Shown here: positions 45,773 through 54,467 of the stretch, in pieces | Layout: every line of letters starts with the position of its first letter | Numbering within the stretch: the first letter of the stretch is position 1 | Source of the DNA: Flexivirga endophytica | GTDB taxonomy: Bacteria; Actinomycetota; Actinomycetes; Actinomycetales; Dermatophilaceae | Direction of reading: 5' to 3' | NCBI RefSeq assembly: GCF_014640635.1 | Contig: NZ_BMHI01000002.1 | Coordinates: 124,001 to 188,000 of the forward strand | Length of the DNA stretch: 64,000 nt | Made by a program: the position numbers and the translations under genes | Notes under the pieces: model-generated | The model's database searches: none | What the model was told of the DNA's origin: nothing | Seen by the model: only the letters and a program-made list of their open reading frames with translations

Positions 45773-46414
45773 TCATCGCGTGGCGCGCAGCGTCGCGTAG
45801 GAGAAGTCGATGAGGTAGTCGTTCAGGGCATGGGAGGCGGTCTCTGCCGTGTCGGCGTCCCGATCGAGGATGGCCTGCAGGATCCGCGTGTGCAGCGTCG
45901 ACCCGGTGGCGATCTCGGCCGCATGGTCGACGACGTGCGTGAACCAGAAGCGCCGGGACAGGCCCTGCAGCGGTGCGATCGCGTCGGCCAGATAGTCGTT
46001 GCCCGCGCCGGCGACGATCAACTCATGGGTGTCCTTGACTGTGTCGGCATACGCCTCGAGGGTGAAGGCGTCCTTGTCGAGCAGTGCCACCATCGCTGCC
46101 ATCTGATCGCGGACGTCGTCGCCCGCCCGCTCGGCTGCCAGGCGCACGGCGAGACCTTCGAGGACTCGCCGCAACTCCAGCATGCGCAGCTCCGCCTCCA
46201 CTGACGTGGACGGGATGAGGACGCCCTTGTTGGGGTGGATCTCGACCATGCGGTTGCGGGCCAACAGCTGCAGCGCCTCGCGCACCGGGGTGCGACCGAA
46301 GCCGGTGCGCTCCATCAACTGTGACTCGGAGGCCAGCGACCCCGGGGCCACCTCCTGGAACACGATCATCCGCTCGATCGCACGGTAGGCCTGGGCGGCC
46401 TTTCCTTCACTCAC
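45773..46414 (-). CDS. GntR-family regulator with FCD domain
   Basis: 213 residues. Winged HTH near 10-75 (APGSLASESQLMERTGFGRTPVREALQLLARNRMVEIHPNKGV), then an all-helical FCD domain (about 80-205) with the metal-ligand His residues in DTHELIV and STLHTRIL. FCD regulators respond to carboxylic acids or related metabolites. It is divergent from the permease gene and presumably controls it through the palindrome at 46512-46533. Confidence 0.92.
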   Translation of the reverse strand: MSEGKAAQAYRAIERMIVFQEVAPGSLASESQLMERTGFGRTPVREALQLLARNRMVEIHPNKGVLIPSTSVEAELRMLELRRVLEGLAVRLAAERAGDDVRDQMAAMVALLDKDAFTLEAYADTVKDTHELIVAGAGNDYLADAIAPLQGLSRRFWFTHVVDHAAEIATGSTLHTRILQAILDRDADTAETASHALNDYLIDFSYATLRATR

Positions 46415-46508
46415 GTCCCACCTCCGTATGTCGCCGATGGTAGGCCGCGGCCCGAGTGTGCTCGGACGGGTCCCGTCATACCGCCGGCAAACAATTCTGC
46501 CTCACCCA

Positions 46509-46537
46509 TTGTGCAACCGGTATATCGGTTGCATACT
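46509..46537 (+). promoter_or_regulatory. Promoter with GntR operator for the NCS1 permease
   Basis: TTGTGC (46509-46514) and CATACT (46532-46537) are 17 bp apart, a good vegetative promoter. The spacer and -10 carry the perfect inverted repeat TGCAACCG-GTATAT-CGGTTGCA (46512-46533), a typical FCD-GntR site placed to block RNA polymerase. Confidence 0.75.
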
Positions 46538-46618
46538 GGTCCCGCGAAGCGCAGTGACGTGGCTCACTCCCTGCTTCGGCCGCGGCACCCCGCCGCCCGA
46601 CCCCTTGCGAGGTTCAGC

Positions 46619-48028
46619 ATGAGCACATCCGCAGTCCTGGAACAGCGATCCATCGACTTCGTCCCCGCCGACGAGCGGCACGGGTCCGCGAAGAGCCTCT
46701 TCTTCGTGTGGTTCGCGGCCAACACCTCCATCACCGCAGTGGTCACCGGCGCGCTCTTCGTCGTCCTCGGCAACACCGCGCTGTGGTCGATCCCGGCGAT
46801 CATCCTCGGCAACATCGCCGGTGGCTTCTTCACCTCATTGCACTCGGCTCAGGGCCCCAGCCTCGGTGTGCCGCAGATGATCCAGAGCCGCGCGCAGTTC
46901 GGCTACCTCGGCGCGATCCTGCCGCTGGTCCTCGCGCTGATGATCTTCCTCGGTTTCTACGCCACCGGTCTGGTGCTCGGCGGGCAGGCGCTCGCCAACC
47001 TCTTCCACATCTCCCGGCACCTCGGCGCGATCGTCTTCGCGGTCATCTCGACGGTCCTCGCGATCTTCGGTTACCGGCACATCCACCGGTTCTCCCACGT
47101 GGCGGCGGTGCTCAGCGGTGTCGTCTTCGTTGGGCTCTTCGTCCGGATCGGCTTCGACTCCCACACCGGAACGGCGTTCAGCCACCACGCCTTCGCCGCG
47201 GCGCCGTTCATCCTCGGCATCTCACTCGCCGCGTCCTGGCAGCTCACCTTCGGGCCCTACATCGCCGACTACTCGCGTTACCTGCCCGCGGACACCCCGA
47301 AGGCGGAGACGATCGGTTGGACCTTCCTCGGCAGTGTCGTCGGCGGATCCCTGGCCATGTTGCTCGGCGCGCTCGCCGCAGCGATCGGCGGCGCGGCGTT
47401 CATGAACGACCAGGTCGGGTATCTCGGCGACCTCGGCGGCGCCCTGTGGGCGCTGGTGTTGCTTGCCGTCATCTGCGGCAAGCTCACCGGCGACACGCTC
47501 AGCGCGTATGGCGGCTACATGTCCGTCGTCACCATCGTCACCAGCCTGACCGGACAGAAGGTGGTGCGGCCGAAGCACCGCACGGTCTATGTCTCGTTGA
47601 TCTCCGCAGCAGCGCTCGCAATCGCACTCGCCGCGACCGACACGTTCCTCACGTCATTCACCAACTTTCTGCTCTTCCTCCTCTACTTCATGACGCCCTG
47701 GTCGGCGATCAACCTCGTGGACTTCTACTGGGTGCGCCGCGAGCAGTACCGCATCCAGGACCTCTTCGACCCGAACGGCAGCTACGGCCGGATCAACAAG
47801 GCGGCGTTCATCGCCTACGGGCTCGGCGTGGTGATCCAGGTGCCGTTCATGAACAGCAGCCTGTATGTCGGGCCGATCGCCGACTGGCTCGGCGGCGCCG
47901 AAGTCGCCTGGGTGCTCGGCCTGCTCATCGCCGGTGGCTTGTACTACGTGCTGTCTGCCGACGTCCGCCGCGAACACTCAACGCCTGACCCGTCACCCGC
48001 CGAACCCGCGTCCGTCACGGCGCACTGA
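46619..48028 (+). CDS. NCS1-family nucleobase/cation symporter
   Basis: 469 residues with 12 predicted membrane helices. The substrate-binding signature GPYIADYSRYLP and an N-terminal SLFFVWFAANTS match cytosine/purine/hydantoin permeases. It imports a nucleobase or related N-heterocycle with a cation. ATG has GAGG upstream. First gene of a unit with the flavin reductase, opposite the GntR regulator. Confidence 0.9.
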   Translation: MSTSAVLEQRSIDFVPADERHGSAKSLFFVWFAANTSITAVVTGALFVVLGNTALWSIPAIILGNIAGGFFTSLHSAQGPSLGVPQMIQSRAQFGYLGAILPLVLALMIFLGFYATGLVLGGQALANLFHISRHLGAIVFAVISTVLAIFGYRHIHRFSHVAAVLSGVVFVGLFVRIGFDSHTGTAFSHHAFAAAPFILGISLAASWQLTFGPYIADYSRYLPADTPKAETIGWTFLGSVVGGSLAMLLGALAAAIGGAAFMNDQVGYLGDLGGALWALVLLAVICGKLTGDTLSAYGGYMSVVTIVTSLTGQKVVRPKHRTVYVSLISAAALAIALAATDTFLTSFTNFLLFLLYFMTPWSAINLVDFYWVRREQYRIQDLFDPNGSYGRINKAAFIAYGLGVVIQVPFMNSSLYVGPIADWLGGAEVAWVLGLLIAGGLYYVLSADVRREHSTPDPSPAEPASVTAH

Positions 48029-48057
48029 CCCTTCCCCTACTACTCGAGGACTCCGCC

Positions 48058-48714
48058 ATGAAATACAGCCCTGCCACCGAGCCGAACCCCTTGCCGTATT
48101 CGCCGTTCAAGGCCTGCACAGTGCCGCGCCCGATCGGCTGGCTCTCGAGCATCAGCACCGATGGGGTGGAGAACCTCGCGCCATACAGCCAGTGGCAGAA
48201 CCTCACGTTCGACCCGCCGATGGTGATGTTCTCCGCGAACCAGTACCCGGACGGACGACGCAAGGACACTGTCGTCAACGCCGAGGAGACCGGGTGGTTC
48301 GTGTGGAACATGGCGACGTGGGAGCTGCGGGACGCGGTGAACGTCAGTGCCATGGCACTGCCGGAGCACGAGAGCGAGTTCGAACGCGCCGGCCTGCGTC
48401 GCGCGGCAGCCGACCTGTCGCCCGTGCCGATGGTCGCGGACAGCCCGTGCCACTTCGAGTGCAAGTACCAGTCGACGCACCGCCTGGTCGGCAACTCGTC
48501 GGTCGGGACCATCGACATCGTCTTCGCCAGCGTCGAGCGCATCCACGTCGCCGACGAAGTCCTCACCCCGGACGGCAAGCTGGACATCTCCCGCATCCAG
48601 CCGATCGCCCGGATGGGCTACTACGACTACACCGTCGTCAAGGACACGTTCGAGATGCGGATCCCCGGTGCGAGCGGCGCCGCTGCAGACGGCCTCGAAG
48701 GCGCAGCAGGGTAG
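48058..48714 (+). CDS. Flavin reductase-like FMN-binding protein
   Basis: 218 residues. The flavin reductase-like split-barrel is clear (PRPIGWLSSISTDGVENLAPYSQWQNL, VMFSANQ, CKYQSTHRLVGNSSVGTIDIV). Such proteins reduce FMN for a monooxygenase or act on small heterocycles. It starts 29 nt after the permease stop, so it is likely the second gene of a catabolic unit; the oxygenase partner is not in the window. Confidence 0.88.
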   Translation: MKYSPATEPNPLPYSPFKACTVPRPIGWLSSISTDGVENLAPYSQWQNLTFDPPMVMFSANQYPDGRRKDTVVNAEETGWFVWNMATWELRDAVNVSAMALPEHESEFERAGLRRAAADLSPVPMVADSPCHFECKYQSTHRLVGNSSVGTIDIVFASVERIHVADEVLTPDGKLDISRIQPIARMGYYDYTVVKDTFEMRIPGASGAAADGLEGAAG

Positions 48715-48842
48715 CGCTGTTTGCATCAGGCTCTGCTGACCAGCTCGCGCTCCGCTGCCGGGCAGCGGCACTATCCTGACTCTGGTTCGGTTGAACCCAG
48801 CCTGGCGGCAGGTCCACCCGTCAACGGCGGGACACCCGCCCG

Positions 48843-49454
48843 CTAAACCAGCGGCCGGCTGAGGCGCTCGATGAGGGTCTGCCAGCTGTCTTCCAACGAG
48901 CCGACGCGCTTCGCGGTGGCCGGCGGCGGGCTGTATGACGCGAGCAGCAGCGGCCCGTCGAGAGCCAGCGCGAGTTGGATGGCGAGGTTGTCCACGTCGG
49001 CGATCCCGAGGTCGGCCTGCACGAGCAGCATCCGGATGTGGACCTGGGTGAACTCGACGCCGGAGGCAGAGATCTGGCCGCCCGGTTCCACGGTGGCCTG
49101 CATGACCTTGAGGTGATCCATCAGGAAGGTGCTGCGCGCCCGGCCGTATGCGATCAGTCGCTGCACGGGGTCCGCGCCCGGTCCGAGCGGTGGCTCGCCC
49201 TGGATGACCTCGGTCTGGAAGGCGATCTCGTCGGCTTCGAGGAGCGCGCGGAAGATCCCCGCCCTCGTGCCGAACGCGCGGAACACCGTCCCTTTGCCGA
49301 GACCGGCGCGTTCCGCGAGGCCGTCCATCGTGATCGCGGTCGCGCCACCTTCGGCCAGAACCTCGCGAGCGACGGCGATCAGGTGCTCCCGGTTGCGTGC
49401 CGCGTCCGCGCGTCTGCGGCGCGGGCGGCCGAGCGGTACGACGGGAAGACTCAC
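48843..49454 (-). CDS. TetR-family regulator
   Basis: 203 residues. Basic N-terminal tail (GRPRRRRADAARNREHL), TetR HTH (AITMDGLAERAGLGKGTVFRAFGTRAGI) and a helical ligand domain. It is divergent from the reductase gene at 49539 and probably acts on the palindrome between them. Confidence 0.9.
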   Translation of the reverse strand: MSLPVVPLGRPRRRRADAARNREHLIAVAREVLAEGGATAITMDGLAERAGLGKGTVFRAFGTRAGIFRALLEADEIAFQTEVIQGEPPLGPGADPVQRLIAYGRARSTFLMDHLKVMQATVEPGGQISASGVEFTQVHIRMLLVQADLGIADVDNLAIQLALALDGPLLLASYSPPPATAKRVGSLEDSWQTLIERLSRPLV

Positions 49455-49475
49455 GCTCCAAAACTAGCCGGAATA

Positions 49476-52400
49476 TTAACCGGGGTATCCCCCGTTTAGG
49501 AGAGAGCAAGCAACAACACATCTCACGAGGAGCTGCTCATGAACACCATCAGCATCATCGGCACGGGAAACATGGCTCGCGCCATCGGTGCACGCGCAGT
49601 GGCCGGCGGCAACGCCGTCGAGGTCATGGGTCGCGATCAGTCCAAGGTCGAAGCACTGGCCACTGCACTCGGCGACGGCGCGACTGCGGGCAAGTGGGGC
49701 GCCATACCGGCCGGCGACGTTGTCATAACGGCTCTGCCGAATGCCAGCGTCGTCCCAGTTGTCACCGAGTATGGCGAGGCTCTCGCGGGCAAGGTCGTCG
49801 TCGACATCAGCAACCCCTTCAACGCGACATTGGACGGGCTCGCCAACAGTGCGGAGACCTCGGTCGCGCAGGAAGCGGCCAAGGTCGTCCCGGCCGGCGC
49901 CAGCGTGGTGAAGGCGTTCAACACCATCTTCCGCAACGTCCTGGAGACCGGGCAGCCCAACGTGTTCCTCGCCGGCGACGGTGCCGACGCGAAGGCGAAG
50001 GTGGCGGCATTCATCGAGAGCATCGGACTGCGGCCACTGGACGTCGGCGGCCTGAACATGGCGCACTGGCTGGAAGGCTTGGGCCTGCTCACGGTGACGC
50101 TCGCCAACAACGGGATGGACCACTGGGACTTCGCTTTCGGTGTCGATGAGTTCACCGCCTGAACCGACAGCTCGCCTCGTCCTGACTCCGGCCGCCCCAC
50201 CAACCCCGGTGGGGCGGCCGGTGTCAGTTGACCCACCGACTGACCCCGCCAACTGCGACTCGTAGGTCGCCAACACACGCCGTGCGCGCGGGCGGTCGCC
50301 CAGCTCCAGGCACGCATCGATCCAGGTCTGCATGACCGACCGGTGCACGCCCATCCGAACGGCCCGATCCAAGAACTCGGGCGGCTGGTGATCGAGGAGC
50401 TCGACGACGACCTCGTAGTCGGAGCGGGTGCTGGCGAGCACCACCTCGTGGAACACGACGTAGTCAACGGCACGAGGCTCGGGCACGCTCGTGAGGATCT
50501 CGCGGGCTGCGTCAAGATGCGCCTCGGCGGCTGCCCACTGACCGCGCCACGCCGGCACGTCGATGCTGATCGCGTGCGCCATGCTGAGGCCCCAAGGGGT
50601 GGCTCGCCGCTCGGCCAGCGCGCGGGCCGCGGCCGTGTCGACTGTCGCTCCGTCCCAGTCCCCGAGCAGGCTACGAATGCGGGCGCGCACGATGTGCCCG
50701 CGGCTCTCGAAGGTCGACGGCCGCCATACCGAAGTGAGTCGCACCCGGGTGTCGAGGTCCGCGAGGGCGGCTCGCAGATCGCCCGAGTAGAGACGCAGCA
50801 TCCCTCGCACCGCGAGCAGGTCGGCTCCCCACGGAGTCGCGAGATCGGCCGGCGCCCGGTCGGTCAGCAAGGTCGTCGCCTCGTCGATCCGGCCGGCCTG
50901 CCACAGCGAGGTTCCCGTGGTGGTGAGCAGATCGGTAGCCAGTTCCGGATCGTCGCACGAGTCCACCGTGGCCAGCACGGTCAACGCCGCCGGCCCGTCG
51001 TCAAGCAGAGTGAGCAGCGCCGCCAGAGCGTGCGCCGCCCGTGTGTCGAGCTGGGGGATCCGGCTCGCGGAAGTGTCGGCCCGGGCCAGTTCCACCGCCT
51101 CTCGAAGCAGCGGCTGAGCGCGCGCCGGATCACCCTTCTCCCGGGCGAGGAGTCCGAGCGCGAGGCTCCGCAGTGCACACGGTGTGCAACCGCGTGCTTC
51201 CGGCTCCAGTGATTCGGCCCGCACGAGGTGCTGCGCGTTCACCAGGTCGATGAGCGCTTCGAGCAACAGAACGTCACTCTGCTCGGCGTCGACGCAGACC
51301 GAGCGGGCACGCAGTCGGTGGTCGGCGGCGAGTTCGAAGGCCTCGCCGCGCCGCGCTGCGTCGGCTGCGTCCCTCAGCTGAGCGACCAGTGCGGGATCGG
51401 CGCGGTCCGTTGCCTTGACGAGGTGATCGAGGCGTCGGTCGCCGGTGCTCGCATCGGCTGCGCGTCGGTGGAGCGCTCGTCGTCGCTTTGCCGTGAGAGT
51501 GGAGTAGACGGCGTCTCGAACGAGCGAGTGGAAGCAGACCAGACCACCGGACTCGCTGTAGCGGACCAGCCCGGCTGTGAGTGCCTCCTCCGCTGCACTA
51601 CCTGGATCGTCGAGCTGTGCTACCTGTGCGAGCACCACAAGTCCCCGAGCCTCGCCCATCGTCGCGACAGCCTCGACCAGTCTCCGGGTCTCGGCGGATG
51701 CCGACAGCAATCTCCGCTCGATGGTCATCGCCAGGCTCGCCGCGAGCGTGCGGTCGTCCTGGAGGTCCCCTGGTTTCGCGGCACTGTGCACGAGCGCGGC
51801 CACCATGAGCGGCTGGCCGCCACTGCGCCGGCAGAGGGCAGCAGCCGCCGCCGCGGTGAGATCCCACCCACGCAGTCGGCGCACCCAGGCCGTGATCGTC
51901 CGGCTGTCGAACGCAGACAGAGTCAGCGAGGTGGTGTCCCGTGGGTCCCCGGTCCAGGGCTCGGCCCGACTGGCCGGAACAGGGCGTCGGGCCAGCACGA
52001 CCAGGACATGGTCGGCGCTGAGTCGGCGCACCGCGAACCGCAGGGCATGAGCGGTGCCCGCATCAATCCATTGGGCGTCGTCCACCAGGACCACCGCCGG
52101 TCCGGACCGCCCCTGTAGTTCGCTGAGCCGGGCCAGCAGCCGTCGCCCCACCTCGATCTCGGAAAGCTGCTCGAGAGCACCGTTGCCCATCAGCACCTCT
52201 GCGCTCGCGAACTCCAGGCTCTGCTCCCGTTCGTCGCAGCGCAGCCAGCACACGCTGGATCGCCCATGAGTCTGGACGGTCTCGGCGAAGGCTTGGAGCA
52301 GGGTCGACTTTCCCATGCCGGCGTCGCCTTCGAGCAGCACCACCTGTGCCCGTCCGACGGCGGCTCGCTGAAGCGCGCGGGCGAGTGCGCTCCACTCGTC

Positions 52401-52541
52401 GGCCCGTCCGTGCAGGCCGGATGGCATCGGCTGCCGTTGTGTGACGCCAGGCGATCGACGCTCCGGATCGGGACCCTCGTCCCGGCCGATGGTGCTGATC
52501 AGTGCACCTCCGCTCATCCACACCGTGGACGCCCCTCGCAT
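49476..52541 (-). CDS. STAND/MalT-like ATPase regulator, C-terminally truncated
   Basis: Open for 1021 codons, but only about the first 770 look like protein. Walker A EGDAGMGKS (Lys78), Walker B VVLVDDAQWID (about 150-160) and a long TPR-like helical part (about 380-765) match LuxR/MalT-type regulators. The usual C-terminal LuxR HTH (about 65 residues) is absent. After ATYESQLAGS the frame crosses the terminator at 50182-50227 and runs antisense through the whole reductase gene. A stop (GVSRWVN then TGA) exists in another frame at about 50228, so one indel may have removed the real end. Start uncertain: GTG 52523 has GAGGGG upstream. It faces the secreted pair at 52779. Confidence 0.6.
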   Translation of the reverse strand: MRGASTVWMSGGALISTIGRDEGPDPERRSPGVTQRQPMPSGLHGRADEWSALARALQRAAVGRAQVVLLEGDAGMGKSTLLQAFAETVQTHGRSSVCWLRCDEREQSLEFASAEVLMGNGALEQLSEIEVGRRLLARLSELQGRSGPAVVLVDDAQWIDAGTAHALRFAVRRLSADHVLVVLARRPVPASRAEPWTGDPRDTTSLTLSAFDSRTITAWVRRLRGWDLTAAAAAALCRRSGGQPLMVAALVHSAAKPGDLQDDRTLAASLAMTIERRLLSASAETRRLVEAVATMGEARGLVVLAQVAQLDDPGSAAEEALTAGLVRYSESGGLVCFHSLVRDAVYSTLTAKRRRALHRRAADASTGDRRLDHLVKATDRADPALVAQLRDAADAARRGEAFELAADHRLRARSVCVDAEQSDVLLLEALIDLVNAQHLVRAESLEPEARGCTPCALRSLALGLLAREKGDPARAQPLLREAVELARADTSASRIPQLDTRAAHALAALLTLLDDGPAALTVLATVDSCDDPELATDLLTTTGTSLWQAGRIDEATTLLTDRAPADLATPWGADLLAVRGMLRLYSGDLRAALADLDTRVRLTSVWRPSTFESRGHIVRARIRSLLGDWDGATVDTAAARALAERRATPWGLSMAHAISIDVPAWRGQWAAAEAHLDAAREILTSVPEPRAVDYVVFHEVVLASTRSDYEVVVELLDHQPPEFLDRAVRMGVHRSVMQTWIDACLELGDRPRARRVLATYESQLAGSVGGSTDTGRPTGVGGAAGVRTRRAVGSGGELIDTESEVPVVHPVVGERHREQAQAFQPVRHVQAADVQWPQSDALDECRHLRLRVGTVAGEEHVGLPGLQDVAEDGVERLHHAGAGRDDLGRFLRDRGLRTVGEPVQCRVEGVADVDDDLARESLAILGDNWDDAGIRQSRYDNVAGRYGAPLARSRAVAECSGQCFDLGLIATHDLDGVAAGHCACTDGASHVSRADDADGVHEQLLVRCVVACSLLNGGYPG
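49478..49496. promoter_or_regulatory. Probable TetR operator
   Basis: Near-perfect palindrome AACCGGGGTATCCCCCGTT (8 of 9 pairs) in the gap between the TetR and reductase genes. Confidence 0.6.
49539..50162 (+). CDS. NADPH-dependent F420 reductase-like oxidoreductase
   Basis: 207 residues. An N-terminal Rossmann loop IGTGNMARAIG (about 6-16), then ISNPFN and KAFNTIF, resemble the F420-dependent NADP reductase fold. It likely moves hydride between NADPH and F420 or a related partner; which one is unsure. ATG with GAGGAG upstream. A bidirectional terminator follows. The opposite strand is open over the whole gene as the 3' continuation of the STAND frame. Confidence 0.85.
   Translation: MNTISIIGTGNMARAIGARAVAGGNAVEVMGRDQSKVEALATALGDGATAGKWGAIPAGDVVITALPNASVVPVVTEYGEALAGKVVVDISNPFNATLDGLANSAETSVAQEAAKVVPAGASVVKAFNTIFRNVLETGQPNVFLAGDGADAKAKVAAFIESIGLRPLDVGGLNMAHWLEGLGLLTVTLANNGMDHWDFAFGVDEFTA
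50182..50227. terminator. Bidirectional terminator after the reductase gene
   Basis: 14-bp perfect stem (50188-50201 with 50208-50221; CCGGCCGCCCCACC) extended by CTGAC/GTCAG outside, about 19 bp. It also marks the likely original 3' end of the STAND gene on the other strand. Confidence 0.82.
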
Positions 52542-52636
52542 TCCACGCTGGAGTGACGGGGCCCAGTGCGGATCTCCTCAGCGTGCCACAGCGGCCGGCT
52601 CCGGTCGACGATGTTGCAACGGACCCCGAGAGATGA

Positions 52637-52654
52637 CTTCGGGGACCCCCGAAG
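52637..52654. promoter_or_regulatory. Inverted repeat in the regulator/secreted-pair gap
   Basis: CTTCGGGG-AC-CCCCGAAG, perfect 8-bp arms, followed by two direct copies of TCCTGGGGT (52673 and 52685). It lies in the 237-nt gap between the STAND gene and the secreted pair; a candidate operator. Confidence 0.5.
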
Positions 52655-52778
52655 GGCATTTTCCCGGGTCCGTCCTGGGGTCCCTCCTGGGGTGCCGGCT
52701 GGCCACGAGCGCCCAACAATGAGAAAGCCACTGGCTCGCATCCTCGTGGGGCCTGGCCGACGTGAGGGAGTGGGACAG

Positions 52779-54467
52779 ATGAGTTCCAAGGTCCGTAGGC
52801 GCAACCGTTCGACACGAGCGCGGGTGGCGATGATCGCGGTGGTGGCCCTGGTGTTCGCCCTGCTCCAAGGATTGTCCGATCCGGCGCCGGCACACGCGGG
52901 TGATGTTCTACCGAGCGGCCAGCTGCAGGCGAAGCTCTACAACGTGACGCCATACACGCTGACCGCAGTCGGCGGGTGGTCGGAGTACGGGAACGCCACG
53001 CCGGCCACCGTGCCGCCAGGAGGCGCCGCGCTCTACGACGTGGACGGCTCGGACGTCCTCTCCGGCGGAACCTTCTGCCCCGACGACTGGGTGAACCAGC
53101 TCAACGGGTGGGTGACGTGGAAGGCCGACGTGCTCGGCGGGCCGCCCGAATACCTCACCGTGTCGGTCCACGGGACCCGTTCGCACTCGGACTGGGGCTG
53201 TTGGCAGCCCAAGGGCCAAATCTATCCGGCGGTCGACGTCTGGAACACGACCACGCCGCCGCCCGCCGGGTGGACGTATGCCGACGGCGCCCCGGGCCCC
53301 CAGACCATTGACCCGCAGCTCACCTACACCCACAACCTGCCCACTGTCCTCGACCAGACGATCGGGGTCACCGGTGACTGGACGCTCGATGCCAGGACGC
53401 CGCTCGGCCACGGTCTCGACGAGGCGCTGGACAGCATCTGTGGCGAGCCTTCCCCGAACTGCTCGTTCACCCAGACCGAGCCGTTCAAGTGGTCCTTGGG
53501 TACGCCCAGCGTCGCGGGTGAAGCACTGAACTGCGCGGCAACCGGAAACCCGGACAGCTTGTCCCTCGACTACACGTCGACGCAGTCGGCGAGCCTGACC
53601 GTCGGGGGGAGCGTGTCGGCCGACACAGAGACCACCCTCTTCGGGGTCATCGGTGCCAAGATCGCGATCAAGCTCGAGGCCCAACATCAATGGACCGAGA
53701 CGAATTCGTTCACCAGGACCAGCAAAGTCGATGTGCCACCGCAGAACACCGGACTCATCTGGATCGCTCCCTCGATCGGCGCCGTGACCGGGACGTTGAA
53801 GCTCACCTCCGGCCCGGCGACCTTCACGCTCACCAACTTCTCCCAGACACGAAGCGGGGTCGCCAGGGACGATGCGACTCCGGCATACAACGCCCTCACC
53901 GAGATCCGGCCGTCGACCGCGGCCGAGACCAAGGCCTTCTGCTCGGCACCGACGGGCACCAAGGCGAGCGGCAAGGCGGGTGTCGGCAAGGCAGCCAAGG
54001 TCGTGCCCGGCAAGGGCGTCGGGAAGCAGATGCTCGGTCTGCCCCGTGATGCGAAGCTGCTGGGGCAACCGCTGGTCAAGAGCCCGCGGTCCAACCGCAG
54101 TGCTGTCGCCAACGACTGTCGAGTGCTCGACCCCCAGTGCGCCATGGTGGCGGGTCGCGGTGGCACCTGGGTGTATGACGACCTGGCTGTCATCTTCGGG
54201 GCGGACCACCGGGTCAGTGCGCTGATCTACTCCGGGCCCGGGCGAACCGCCCAGGGCGTCGGTGTCGGCTCCACGCTGCGCGCGGTGCGACGTGCCTACT
54301 CGGGGATCGTCTGCCGGAGCAATCCAGGAGCGACCAATTGCACTCTGCGCGGCAAGGATTCGTCGCATCGCCCGGTGCAGACGGTCTTCCATTTCAGTGG
54401 CACCAAGGGGCATCTGATGAGTGACAAAGTCATGATCTATCGCGTCGACTCCCGGCTCGGACGGTGA
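52779..54467 (+). CDS. Secreted protein with aerolysin/ETX-like segment
   Basis: 562 residues. Signal peptide 1-40 (AHA-G). N-terminal part (about 50-160: KLYNVTPYTLTAVGGW, CWQPKGQIYP, Cys100 and Cys141) is a beta-rich domain of unknown type. Residues 263-345 have long alternating Ser/Thr and hydrophobic strands (STQSASLTVGGSVS, IGAKIAIKLEAQHQW) and KVDVPPQNTGLIWIAP, the pattern of the ETX/MTX2-aerolysin membrane-inserting region. A Gly/Lys linker (450-490) leads to a C-terminal domain (CRVLDPQC, GVGSTLRAVRRAYSG). ATG with GGGAG upstream. Its GTGA overlap with the next gene couples translation. Function unproven. Confidence 0.7.
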   Translation: MSSKVRRRNRSTRARVAMIAVVALVFALLQGLSDPAPAHAGDVLPSGQLQAKLYNVTPYTLTAVGGWSEYGNATPATVPPGGAALYDVDGSDVLSGGTFCPDDWVNQLNGWVTWKADVLGGPPEYLTVSVHGTRSHSDWGCWQPKGQIYPAVDVWNTTTPPPAGWTYADGAPGPQTIDPQLTYTHNLPTVLDQTIGVTGDWTLDARTPLGHGLDEALDSICGEPSPNCSFTQTEPFKWSLGTPSVAGEALNCAATGNPDSLSLDYTSTQSASLTVGGSVSADTETTLFGVIGAKIAIKLEAQHQWTETNSFTRTSKVDVPPQNTGLIWIAPSIGAVTGTLKLTSGPATFTLTNFSQTRSGVARDDATPAYNALTEIRPSTAAETKAFCSAPTGTKASGKAGVGKAAKVVPGKGVGKQMLGLPRDAKLLGQPLVKSPRSNRSAVANDCRVLDPQCAMVAGRGGTWVYDDLAVIFGADHRVSALIYSGPGRTAQGVGVGSTLRAVRRAYSGIVCRSNPGATNCTLRGKDSSHRPVQTVFHFSGTKGHLMSDKVMIYRVDSRLGR

